A stretch of DNA of 64,000 bases. Source: Orychophragmus violaceus. Lineage: Eukaryota > Streptophyta > Magnoliopsida > Brassicales > Brassicaceae. Shown piece by piece: positions 10,410 to 20,905 of the stretch. Location: the NCBI GenBank assembly GCA_030180135.1, contig CM058233.1, forward strand, positions 24,461,615 through 24,525,614, read 5' to 3'. Each line of letters opens with the position of its first letter. The stretch's first letter is position 1. A program made the position numbers and the translations under genes. The notes under the pieces are model-generated. The model saw only the letters and a program-made list of their open reading frames with translations. It was not told the DNA's origin and searched no databases.

Positions 10410-13163
10410 TTACATTTCAATGTCTCTAATGCCTACAGCTTCAGTCAGGAACTCGAGCTTAGGCCTTGGGAGTGGCTTTGTCAATGGATCAGCGACGTTA
10501 TCATCTGTCTGAACTCGGCTGATCTTGACTTCCTTTCTATTAATGATGTCACGTATCAAGTGAAATCTTCTTAGAACATGCTTGGATTTCTGGTGTGATC
10601 TTGGTTCCTTTGCCTGAGCAATAGCACCATTGTTATCACAAAACAGTGCCAGAGGCTCAGCCGCATCTGGTATCACACCTAGTTCAATAATGAACTTTCG
10701 TATCCAAACAGCTTCCTTCGCTGCTTCTGAAGCGGCGATATATTCAGCTTCTGTAGTGGAATCAGCAACGGTGTCTTGCTTGGAGCTTCTCCAACTGATT
10801 GCACCGCCATTCAGACAAAAGATATAACCGGACTGTGACCGGAAATCATCTTGGTCTGTCTGGAAACTTGCGTCCGTGAATCCACTGACTTTAAGCACAT
10901 CACTTCCACCGTATACCAAGAACTTATCCTTAGTATGTCTTAGATACTTCAGGATATTCTTGACGGCAATCCAATGGTTTTCACCTGGATTTGACTGGTA
11001 TCTACTCGTCATGCTCAATGCATAGGCAACATCAGGACGAGTACAGATCATGGCATACATGACAGATCTTATTGCAGATGCATAAGGAATATTCTTCATG
11101 CGCTCAAGCTCAGCAGCCGTCGTAGGGCTCTGCTTCTTGCTTAGCGTTGTGCCATGTACCATTGGCGTGAAGCCCTTCTTGGAATCTTTCATGCTGAATC
11201 TTTGTAGGACTTTGTCAATGTATGAATCTTGACACAAGCCTATCAGCCTTTTAGATCTATCCCGGTAGATCCTGATTCCAAGAACGTATGCGGCTTCACC
11301 CATGTCTTTCATGGAAAAACAACTTCCAAGCCAGTCCTTTACCGACTTTAGCATTGGAATGTCGTTTCCGAGAAGCAGTATGTCATCGACATACAGAATA
11401 AGAAATACTATCTTGCTCCCACTAGTTTTCTTATACACGCATTGTTCTTCTTCGTTTCTGATGAAGTCAAATTGCTTGATCGCTTCATCAAAACGAAGAT
11501 TCCAGCTCCTCGATGCTTGCTTCAATCCATAAATGGATTTATGAAGCTTGCATACTTTCCCAGCATTCTTTGGATCTATGTAACCGTCAGGTTGTGTCAT
11601 ATACACATCCTCTTCCAGAATTCCATTCAGGAAGGCGGTTTTCACGTCCATCTGCCAAATTTCATAATCATGAAAAGCTGCAGTTGCTAGTAGAATCCGA
11701 ATAGATTTCATCATTGCCACTGGGGAATAGGTTTCATCGTAATCCACACCGTGAACTTGTCTGAAACCTTTTGCCACCAACCTGGCTTTATAAATCTGGA
11801 CATTTCCATCCACGTCAATCTTCTTCTTGAAGATCCATTTGCACTCGATGGCTTTTACACCAGCGGGTAAGTCAACCAACGAAAACACTTGGTTGACCGA
11901 CATGGAGTCCATTTCGGAATCAGTGGCTTTACGCCACTTAGAGGAATCTGAGCCCATCATGGCTTGATTGAAGTTCGATGGTTCATCACCATCAATGATC
12001 AGAAGATCATGACAGTCAGTCACGAGAAATCCTTGATATCTCTCGGGTTCGTGACGGATCCTCCCGGATCTTCGAACTTCAGGTACTACAGGGTCAGGCT
12101 CTACAATTTCTTGTAGGTCCTCCTGCTGCTCTTCCTCATTAGGTTGAGCAGTATCCTGTTCATCTTGAATTTCTTCAAGCAGTACCTTACTCCCACTGTC
12201 TTTCTTAGAGAGAAACTCCCTCTCAAGAAAGTTACAATCCCGAGCAACAAAGATCTTGTTCTCGGAACGTAGATAGAAGTAATAAGCCTTGGTTTCCTTC
12301 GGATAACCAATGAAGTAGCATTTATCAGACTTTGGTGTAAGCTTGTCTGAGATTAATCTCTTGACATAGGCTTCACAACCCCAAATTCTAAGATAAGACA
12401 GCACTGGAGCCACTCCAGTCCATAATTCATATGGTGTCTTTGCTACTGCTTTCGATGGCGCTCTATTTAGAGTGAACACTGCTGTTAGCAGAGCATATCC
12501 CCAAAGGGATATTGGAAGGTCTGTGTGACTCATCATAGACCGAACCATATCTAATAAGGTCCGATTTCTCCTCTCAGACACACCATTCCATTGAGGTGTT
12601 CCAGGAGGAGTGAGTTGGGACACGATCCCACACTCTCTTAGATGATCACTGAATTCTTGGCTTAAGTATTCTCCTCCTCGGTCGGACCGAAGAGCCTTAA
12701 TGCTTTTGCCAAGTTGGTTATGTACTTCATTTTGGAATTCTCTGAACTTCTCAAAAGATTCAGACTTATGTTTCATTAAATAAACATATCCATACCTACT
12801 GAAATCATCAGTGAAGGTAATGAAGTACTGATAGTTTCCTCTTGCATTTGTGGACATTGGGCCACAGACATCAGTGTGTATCAAGCCCAATAAGTCACTG
12901 GCCCTCTCGTTAGGTTTATTAAAGGGGGCCCGTGTCATTTTGCCCATCATGCAGGATTCGCATTTCTCACATGACTCAAAGTCAAATGAGCCAAGAAGTC
13001 CATTCGAATGGAGCCTCTTGATGCGTTTCTCGCTGATGTGCCCTAAACGACAATGCCATAGAAACGTTCGGTTCTCCTCATTAGGTTTGAACCGTTTGGT
13101 ATCAATGTTATAAATTGGCGCGGATTGATCAAGTATGTAAAGCCCATTCGTAAGAGGGGCACA
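10410..13163 (-). pseudogene. Copia A gag-pol, 3' part (integrase, reverse transcriptase, RNase H)
   Basis: The minus-strand frame is open from the copia B insertion point to a stop at 10410. It carries the integrase zinc finger (HCRLGHISEKR with the CEKCESC pair), the catalytic region with D and E in DVCGP and GVSERRNRT, reverse transcriptase with YVDDILLLGND, and RNase H with DSTTEAEYIAASEAA, ending in NVADPLTKPL. It is about 97% identical to copia B in residues by eye. The upstream part of the same frame lies at 20906-22134. It is broken only by insertion; no internal stop is present. Confidence 0.93.
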
Positions 13164-13839
13164 TGTTGGAATTGTGTCCAGTAATCTCGGTACTGTCTCT
13201 AGAAAGTAAGAGTATGTCAATGATCAGACATAAGTCATATAATACTGGGGGTCATGATGGCTTGCTAGAGTCCGCTCATGATCTATAAGTCTTGGACTTA
13301 TTGCCTTTATTATATGATCCCATATGGGTCACACGCCTAAGCTAACAGGAAAATGTGTAGGAACGGTTTAGCAGAAGTACGGTAAAAGTGCTAGGCATTT
13401 ACTGTACTTAGAGAGAATAAAACGGTTTAGGTACTGTGTATCGATCGATGCATAAGGTGCATCGATCGATGCAGTGCCTACACACCGTCGAGTTAATTGG
13501 TGTTTGGGCCAAATGGCCCAAACGGAACAGGACGAGTTTTTTGTCATAAAACTCGAGTTTCAGACTAATTAACCCTAACACTTGAGCCGTAAACTCTCTC
13601 TCTCTGCGCCGAGTTCCCTTGTGGTCTAGCAGCTGTTTCCTGTGAAAGTGTGTGTGAACCTTTGGAGGATTCATCCCTCGGTGCATCTATCTGATCTCTG
13701 ACCTGTTCTATTCCTTCCGCTGCAACAAACAGGTATAAGGTGAGATCATCATTAGTTTCTATTCTGAGAAGAACCTAGATCGCATGTTTAGGTTGATATG
13801 AATCTGGAATTGAATCAGGATCAACTAAACGTTCCTTCA
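13164..13839 (+). repeat. Copia B 5' LTR
   Basis: 676 bp, no difference seen from the 3' LTR. The first ~250 bp match the LTR of copia A; the middle (~13415-13590) does not and carries two GCATCGATCGATGC palindrome-like words; the last ~230 bp match copia A again. Confidence 0.95.
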
Positions 13840-13840
13840 G

Positions 13841-13853
13841 TGGTATCAGAGCC
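13841..13853 (+). promoter_or_regulatory. Copia B primer binding site (initiator Met-tRNA)
   Basis: TGGTATCAGAGCC one base after the 5' LTR, complementary to the 3' end of plant initiator methionine tRNA, the usual primer of minus-strand synthesis in plant copia elements. Confidence 0.93.
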
Positions 13854-15400
13854 AGGTTCTGGTTTTTCTTGTTTAGAAGCTTGTTTAGGATTGTTTAAAA
13901 GTGTGTTTTTGAATCAATTTACTGATAAGATTAAAACACTTAAGAAACAAGAATTGAATTCTAAACAAACAGTTAAAAAAATCGCATGACCAAGCTATAC
14001 TGATTTGGTATGCGACCTAAACTGATTTTGCATCGACTGAGATCGCATTGCATCGATCGATGCAATGCATGGATCGATCGTTGCAACCGCGAGAGATTGA
14101 CCATGATCGCATGGATCGTTCAAACGATCGCATGGATCTCGCGAGAATCTCTCGGGCAAACCTGATAACCGTTCGTGCACGCGTGAGAGCATCGATCGAT
14201 GCAGGATCGATGAACGATCGTTGCAGGATCGATGCTGAGAGCATCGATCGATGCGGTTAGGGTTTTGGTTCGGTTTAATTTAATTAAAATTGATTCGTTC
14301 TGGTTTAATAAACAGATTTTAATAATTTTATTAAATCTGGTTAAACCGGGATAAGAAATCCAATGTCGAAAGAAATATTGGATTTAGTGCCTAAACCAGG
14401 AATTTCTAATTTGATTTGGTTGGACCAAATAAATTGAGAAATTCCGGTTTAGTAAATAACCGGTTGACAATTGTGGTCATCGTAGTAATTAAAACTTGGT
14501 TAGACCAGTTTTAATGAACCAGACAGGTTATGTCATCTAATTGGACGATCGGGTTATGTCTCGGACATAGACCAATTCTTCGGCCTCGGGCCAAGAAGTT
14601 AAAACGATTGGGCCAATTATTTGAGTCTTTCTTCAGATTTAATTTAAAATTTATTTTATAAAGTTATTAAAATCGATTTTAAATTAAAAGTTTCCGAAAT
14701 TTTGAAATTAGAAAGTTTCTTGATTTAGAAGTTTCTAGATTTGCATGATTCGGATTTTAAGAAGTTTCTAAAGTTAGAAAGTTTCCGTTTTAGAAAGTTT
14801 CCAATTTTAGAAAGTTTCCTAAAATAGTAGGTTTCCAAAAATGGAAAGTTTCCCGAAATAGTAATCTTCTATTTTGGGAATGATTTTAAATAAACCTACG
14901 AACCTCAAATGATATCAAGCGTTGGATGTCTTGTCCATTCTATGTCAGCTGTCGAGGCCCATTCAATTGTATTCACGGCCTTACAGTGTGAGGGTGTCTG
15001 CTTTTGCGTGGATAAGACGGTTTGTGATTCATAAATGTCATTGGGAGTCCCAGACATTAATGATTACATGACTGTATAGTCTGGTTTTCTTGACTGGGCC
15101 ATCGGGAGTCCCGGGCCTTGAGACATCAGAGTGGATTGGGCCTCGGGCCCAGATTCACAACCAAGAGTTATATCACGGATATAATTAGCCGATATAGGGC
15201 TTACCGATATAAGCTAAGTTTTGGTGACGGCCAGTGGCCCACTTTAATCTTAGTTATATGTGGATCTTGGAATCATTATATTCTATTGAGGGTAACTTAT
15301 GTTATTGAATATAATGCGTGATTAATCATATTAAATTTAATACGAGATTAATCATATTGAACATTTTAACTAATAACCTTTTTATCTATATATTTCAGCT
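13854..15400 (+). other. Copia B leader with GATCGATGCA repeats
   Basis: Long noncoding leader of about 1.5 kb. Positions 14030-14255 hold many GATCGATGCA/TGCATCGATC words, including perfect GCATCGATCGATGC palindromes. Later parts (about 14280-15380) match the leader of copia A with point changes, and hold runs of GAAAGTTTCC-like words near 14690-14870. The start codon at 15401 is preceded by an A/T-rich stretch. Confidence 0.7.
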
Positions 15401-18400
15401 ATGACTACTGCAAGCACACAAAACTCATTCTCGATCCGGTCTGTTCTCGAAAAGGAGAAGCTGACTGGAACGAACTTCCTGACGTGGTCAAGGAACTTGA
15501 GGCTAGTCCTCAAGCAGGAGAAGAAGGATTATGTCCTTCGTGATCCTCTCCCCGAGAGGCCTCCTGCCAATGCCGCCAGGACTCTGCATAATGCTTGGGA
15601 AAAGCATTCGTCAGATGAAAATGATGCTTATTGCCTGATGTTGGTGACAATGACTCCGGAGCTGCAAAAACAGTTCGAGAGTGTATTGTCACCTATCGAG
15701 ATAATGGCAAGCCTGAAATCGCTTTTTCAGGAGCAGGCTAGGACTGAGAGGTTTCAAACAGTTAAGAACCTCTTGGACTGCAAGTTGGCTGCGAATGCGG
15801 CAGTGAGTCCTCATGTCTTGAAGATGATGGGTTATCTCGATCATCTTCAGAAACTCGACTGCCCAATCAGCCAGGAACTTGCCTGCGACATCATTCTGCA
15901 GTCATTACCTGCAAGCTATGATCAGTTCATTCTGAACTTTAACATGCATGGCTTGAGTAAGACATTGCCTGAGCTTCACGGAATGCTCAAGACTGCGGAG
16001 CCCAATTTGAGGAAAACCGCCAAGGACCCCAATGTGCTTATGGTGCAGAAGGGCAAGGGGTTTAAGAAATCCTCTGCTAAGGATAAGGGAAAGGCCAAGG
16101 CTGTCCAAGTCGCGGACAAGGACACGCCAAAGCCCAAGCCCAAGTCCAAGGCTGGGCCAACTGACATATGCAGGTTCTGTAAAGAACCAGGGCATTGGAG
16201 GAGAGAATGTAAGAAATTCCAGGAAGGTCTAAAGGAATTGAAGAAGAAGACTTTTGAGACTTCTTCAACAGGTATTTTTGTTATAGAAGTTAATACGACT
16301 ACTTCTGATAATACCTCATGGGTTATGGATACTGGTTGTGGGGCTCATATTTGTACTAATATGCAGGCACTCAGCAACAGTAGAAGGCTGAAGCAAGGAC
16401 AAGTGGAGCTACGAGTTGGGAATGGAGCGAAAGTTCCAGCGCTAGCTGTAGGCACTTACTTGTTGTCTTTACCTTCGGGATTGATTTTAGAACTCAATAA
16501 TTGTTATTTTGTACCTGCTATAAGCAGAAATATTATTTCAATTTCTTTGTTGGATTTGGAAGGTTATGATTTTTCAGTTAAGAATAAATTATGTTCCTTC
16601 AATCGCAACAATTTGTTCTATGGTTCTGCCCCTCTTATGAATGGGCTTTACATACTCGATCAATCCGCGCCAATTTATAACATTAATACCAAACGGTTTA
16701 AACCTAATGAGGAGAACCGAACGTTTCTATGGCATTGTCGTTTAGGGCACATCAGTGAGAAACGCATCAAGAGGCTCCATTCGAATGGACTTCTTGGCTC
16801 ATTTGACTTTGAGTCATGTGAGAAATGCGAATCCTGCATGATGGGCAAAATGACACGGGCCCCCTTTAATAAACCTAACGAGAGGGCCAGTGACTTATTG
16901 GGCCTGATACACACTGATGTGTGTGGCCCAATGTCCACAAATGCAAGAGGAAACTATCAGTACTTCATTACCTTCACTGATGATTTCAGTAGGTATGGAT
17001 ATGTTTATTTGATGAAACATAAGTCTGAATCTTTTGAGAAGTTCAGAGAATTCCAAAATGAAGTACAGAACCAACTTGGCAAAAGCATTAAGGCTCTTCG
17101 GTCCGACCGAGGAGGAGAATACTTAAGCCAAGAATTCAGTGATCATCTGAGAGAGTGTGGGATCGTATCCCAACTTACTCCTCCTGGAACACCTCAATGG
17201 AATGGTGTGTCTGAAAGGAGAAATCGGACCTTATTGGATATGGTTCAATCTATGATGAGTCACACAGACCTTCCAATATCCCTTTGGGGATATGCTCTGC
17301 TAACAGCAGTGTTCACTCTAAATAGAGCGCCATCGAAAGCAGTAGCAAAGACACCATATGAATTATGGACTGGAGAAGCTCCAGTGCTGTCTTATCTCAG
17401 AATTTGGGGTTGTGAAGCCTATGTCAAGAGATTGATCTCAGACAAGCTTACATCAAAATCTGACAAATGCTACTTCATTGGTTATCCACGGGAAACCAAG
17501 GCTTATTACTTCTATCTACGTTCCGAGAACAAGATCTTTGTTGCCCGGGATTGTAACTTTCTTGAGAGGGAATTTCTCTCTAAGAAAGACAGTGGGAGTA
17601 AGGTACTGCTTGAAGAAATTCAAGATGAACAGGATACTGCTCAACCTAATGAGGAGGAGCAGCAGGAGGACCTACAAGAAATTGTAGAGCCTGAACTTGT
17701 AGTACCTGAAGTTCGAAGATCCGGGAGGATCCGTCACGAACCCGAGAGATATCAAGGATTCCTCGTGACTGACTGTCATGATCTTCTGATCATTGATGGT
17801 GATGAACCATCGAACTTCAATCAAGCCATGATGGGCACAGATTCCTCTAAGTGGCGCAAGGCCACTGATTCCGAAATGGACTCCATGTCGGTCAACCAAG
17901 TGTTTTCGTTGGTTGACTTACCCGCTGGTGTAAAAGCCATCGAGTGCAAATGGATCTTCAAGAAGAAGATTGACGTGGATGGAAATGTCCAGATTTATAA
18001 AGCCAGGTTGGTGGCAAAAGGTTTCAGACAAGTTCACGGTGTGGATTACGATGAAACCTATTCACCAGTGGCTATGATGAAATCTATTCGGATTCTACTA
18101 GCAACTGCAGCTTTTCATGATTATGAAATTTGGCAGATGGACGTGAAAACCGCCTTCCTGAATGGTATTCTGGAAGAGGATGTGTATATGACGCAACCTG
18201 ACGGTTACATAGATCCAAAGAATGCTGGGAAAGTATGCAAGCTTCATAAATCCATTTATGGATTGAAGCAAGCATCGAGGAGCTGGAATCTTCGTTTTGA
18301 TGAAGCGATCAAGCAATTTGACTTCATCAGAAACGAAGAAGAACAATGCGTGTATAAGAAATCTAGTGGGAGCAAGAATGTATTTCTTATTTTGTATGTC

Positions 18401-19378
18401 GATGACATACTGCTTCTCGGAAACGACGTTCCAATGCTGAAGTCCGTGAAGGACTGGCTTGGAAGTTGTTTTTCCATGAAAGACATGGGTGAAGCCGCAT
18501 ACGTTCTTGGAATCAGGATCTACCGAGATAGATCTAGAAGGCTGATAGGCTTGTGTCAAGATTCATACATTGACAAAGTCCTACAAAGATTCAGCATGAA
18601 GGATTCCAAGAAGGGCTTCACGCCAATGGTACATGGCACAACGCTAAGCAAGAAGCAGAGCCCTACGACGGCTGCTGAGCTTGAGCGCATGAAGAATATT
18701 CCTTATGCATCTGCAATAGGATCTGTCATGTATGCCATGATCTGTACTCGTCCTGATGTTGCTTATGCATTGAGCATGACGAGTAGATACCAGTCAAATC
18801 CAGGTGAAAACCATTGGATTGCCGTAAAGAATATCTTGAAGTATCTAAGACATACTAAGGATAAGTTCTTAGTGTACGGTGGAAGTGATGTGCTTAAAGT
18901 CAGTGGATTCACGGACGCAAGTTTCCAGACAGACCAAGATGATTTCCGGTCACAGTCCGGTTATATCTTTTGTCTGAATGGCGGTGCAATCAGTTGGAGA
19001 AGCTCCAAGCAAGACACCGTTGCAGATTCCACCACAGAAGCTGAATATATCGCCGCCTCAGAAGCTGCGAAGGAAGCTGTTTGGATACGGAAGTTCATTA
19101 TTGAACTAGGTGTGATACCAGATGCGGCTGAGCCTCTGGCACTGTTTTGTGACAACAATGGTGCTATAGCTCAGGCAAAGGAACCAAGATCACACCAGAA
19201 ATCCAAGCATGTTCTAAGAAGATATCACTTGATACGTGACATCATTAATAGAAAGGAAGTCAAGATCAGCCGAGTTCAGACAGATGATAACGTCGCTGAT
19301 CCGTTGACGAAGCCACTCCCAAGGCCTAAGCTCGAGTTTCTGACTGAAGCTGTAGGCATTAGAGACATAGAAATGTAA
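15401..19378 (+). CDS. Copia B gag-pol polyprotein (1325 aa, intact)
   Basis: Single open frame encoding the copia polyprotein. Order: gag with the N-terminal SIRSVLEKEKLTGTNFLTW; a CCHC zinc knuckle CRFCKEPGHWRREC near residue 256; aspartic protease with DTGCGAH near 309; integrase with the HHCC finger near 445 and DDE residues near 506 to 603; reverse transcriptase with YVDDILLLGND near 999; RNase H with TEAEYIAASEAAKE near 1210; end ADPLTKPL. No envelope frame. It acts in cytoplasmic virus-like particles and then in nuclear integration (family knowledge). The ATG opens the conserved gag start and copia A has the same start. No stop or shift is seen. Clade (Tork/TAR-like) is uncertain. Confidence 0.97.
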   Translation: MTTASTQNSFSIRSVLEKEKLTGTNFLTWSRNLRLVLKQEKKDYVLRDPLPERPPANAARTLHNAWEKHSSDENDAYCLMLVTMTPELQKQFESVLSPIEIMASLKSLFQEQARTERFQTVKNLLDCKLAANAAVSPHVLKMMGYLDHLQKLDCPISQELACDIILQSLPASYDQFILNFNMHGLSKTLPELHGMLKTAEPNLRKTAKDPNVLMVQKGKGFKKSSAKDKGKAKAVQVADKDTPKPKPKSKAGPTDICRFCKEPGHWRRECKKFQEGLKELKKKTFETSSTGIFVIEVNTTTSDNTSWVMDTGCGAHICTNMQALSNSRRLKQGQVELRVGNGAKVPALAVGTYLLSLPSGLILELNNCYFVPAISRNIISISLLDLEGYDFSVKNKLCSFNRNNLFYGSAPLMNGLYILDQSAPIYNINTKRFKPNEENRTFLWHCRLGHISEKRIKRLHSNGLLGSFDFESCEKCESCMMGKMTRAPFNKPNERASDLLGLIHTDVCGPMSTNARGNYQYFITFTDDFSRYGYVYLMKHKSESFEKFREFQNEVQNQLGKSIKALRSDRGGEYLSQEFSDHLRECGIVSQLTPPGTPQWNGVSERRNRTLLDMVQSMMSHTDLPISLWGYALLTAVFTLNRAPSKAVAKTPYELWTGEAPVLSYLRIWGCEAYVKRLISDKLTSKSDKCYFIGYPRETKAYYFYLRSENKIFVARDCNFLEREFLSKKDSGSKVLLEEIQDEQDTAQPNEEEQQEDLQEIVEPELVVPEVRRSGRIRHEPERYQGFLVTDCHDLLIIDGDEPSNFNQAMMGTDSSKWRKATDSEMDSMSVNQVFSLVDLPAGVKAIECKWIFKKKIDVDGNVQIYKARLVAKGFRQVHGVDYDETYSPVAMMKSIRILLATAAFHDYEIWQMDVKTAFLNGILEEDVYMTQPDGYIDPKNAGKVCKLHKSIYGLKQASRSWNLRFDEAIKQFDFIRNEEEQCVYKKSSGSKNVFLILYVDDILLLGNDVPMLKSVKDWLGSCFSMKDMGEAAYVLGIRIYRDRSRRLIGLCQDSYIDKVLQRFSMKDSKKGFTPMVHGTTLSKKQSPTTAAELERMKNIPYASAIGSVMYAMICTRPDVAYALSMTSRYQSNPGENHWIAVKNILKYLRHTKDKFLVYGGSDVLKVSGFTDASFQTDQDDFRSQSGYIFCLNGGAISWRSSKQDTVADSTTEAEYIAASEAAKEAVWIRKFIIELGVIPDAAEPLALFCDNNGAIAQAKEPRSHQKSKHVLRRYHLIRDIINRKEVKISRVQTDDNVADPLTKPLPRPKLEFLTEAVGIRDIEM

Positions 19379-20218
19379 TCTAAATTTGAGTGGGAGTTTG
19401 AGGGCTTTTATTTAGTTATTTGATATGTTCTTGTAAAACATTCTTATGTTTAATGAAATTATTATTTCAAGATTATTTTAACTGTGATGAAATAATCGTT
19501 CCAAAGTGATATGAACCATTTTATAGGTCATCGAAGTAAATGACTTAATCTTGAGTCATCGAAGTCATTTAGCTTGATCATGAGACCCTATATTTGATAG
19601 ATGTTTTATATCATCCCGTCCCTAGTCGAAGGTTGTTGAAATTGGAACACCAACAACCGTGTGAGACTGGATTGGTACGTGACTTATGACAAAGTCTCAG
19701 TGTGTCATAGATGCGCGGCATCAAAGTCAGTACATAGGTGTATGTTTGGGAACATACGACCGGACAAGACCCGCTTATAAGAACTCTTCAGGATATTTAT
19801 ATCTGTGTCATAAGAGATTCTTACTACGACTATAGAGTATAGTCCTTAGACCTGAGTTCGCATGCATGTGACTGCACATGGAGTGATGCACTTTGATCAT
19901 TGTCTAACGCTATCGTTCTGCGATAGTTATAAGGACCTTGTTTGGGCACATTATGAAATGAATAGTTTACAGTGATGGAACAAGACGGAATTTGTCCCTC
20001 CAATATAAATGGAGTGAATATCTCTAGGCCAATCGGAGATTTGAATACTGGAAAATGCATGGCCATGCTCAAACGGACTTTCCCGAGTCGTTTGGATTGT
20101 CAGTATCAAATCAGAGTCCGATGAACAAGATTAGGCTTTATAAGGATGACACCAATCTTGCCTTATGACTAATCGAGATATTGTGACGAAAGGATTATGA
20201 ATACAGAGATTCCAGTAC
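19379..20218 (+). other. Copia B 3' noncoding region
   Basis: About 840 bp without a sense frame between gag-pol and the polypurine tract, conserved with copia A (9571-10409). It contains a direct repeat of TCATCGAAGTNAATGACTT-like words near 19528-19575. Confidence 0.8.
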
Positions 20219-20229
20219 AAGTGGGAGAT
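20219..20229 (+). promoter_or_regulatory. Copia B polypurine tract
   Basis: AAGTGGGAGAT directly before the 3' LTR, the plus-strand primer of copia elements. Confidence 0.9.
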
Positions 20230-20905
20230 TGTTGGAATTGTGTCCAGTAATCTCGGTACTGTCTCTAGAAAGTAAGAGTATGTCAATGATCAGACATAAG
20301 TCATATAATACTGGGGGTCATGATGGCTTGCTAGAGTCCGCTCATGATCTATAAGTCTTGGACTTATTGCCTTTATTATATGATCCCATATGGGTCACAC
20401 GCCTAAGCTAACAGGAAAATGTGTAGGAACGGTTTAGCAGAAGTACGGTAAAAGTGCTAGGCATTTACTGTACTTAGAGAGAATAAAACGGTTTAGGTAC
20501 TGTGTATCGATCGATGCATAAGGTGCATCGATCGATGCAGTGCCTACACACCGTCGAGTTAATTGGTGTTTGGGCCAAATGGCCCAAACGGAACAGGACG
20601 AGTTTTTTGTCATAAAACTCGAGTTTCAGACTAATTAACCCTAACACTTGAGCCGTAAACTCTCTCTCTCTGCGCCGAGTTCCCTTGTGGTCTAGCAGCT
20701 GTTTCCTGTGAAAGTGTGTGTGAACCTTTGGAGGATTCATCCCTCGGTGCATCTATCTGATCTCTGACCTGTTCTATTCCTTCCGCTGCAACAAACAGGT
20801 ATAAGGTGAGATCATCATTAGTTTCTATTCTGAGAAGAACCTAGATCGCATGTTTAGGTTGATATGAATCTGGAATTGAATCAGGATCAACTAAACGTTC
20901 CTTCA
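20230..20905 (+). repeat. Copia B 3' LTR
   Basis: 676 bp, read as identical to 13164-13839. Followed by the target duplication GCACA. Confidence 0.95.

Larger units (their letters stand above)
13164..20905 (+). mobile_element. Copia B: intact Ty1/copia retrotransposon inserted in copia A
   Basis: Two 676-bp LTRs (13164-13839 and 20230-20905; TGTTGG...CCTTCA) that I read as identical, a perfect 5-bp target duplication GCACA (13159-13163, 20906-20910), a Met-tRNA primer binding site one base after the 5' LTR, a single 1325-codon gag-pol frame, and a polypurine tract next to the 3' LTR. Every structural part for autonomous transposition is present. It lies inside the gag-pol of its sibling copia A, in opposite orientation. 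Identical LTRs imply a very recent insertion. Confidence 0.97.

Noticed and set aside
13408..13686. 92-codon minus-strand frame in the copia B LTR, repeated with identical protein at 20474-20752
   Set aside because: The identity only reflects identical LTRs. The frame crosses the LTR regulatory region and resembles no protein.
18098..18559. 153-codon minus-strand frame opposite copia B reverse transcriptase
   Set aside because: Shadow of the conserved sense frame. The same shadow occurs opposite copia A, as expected from coding constraint.
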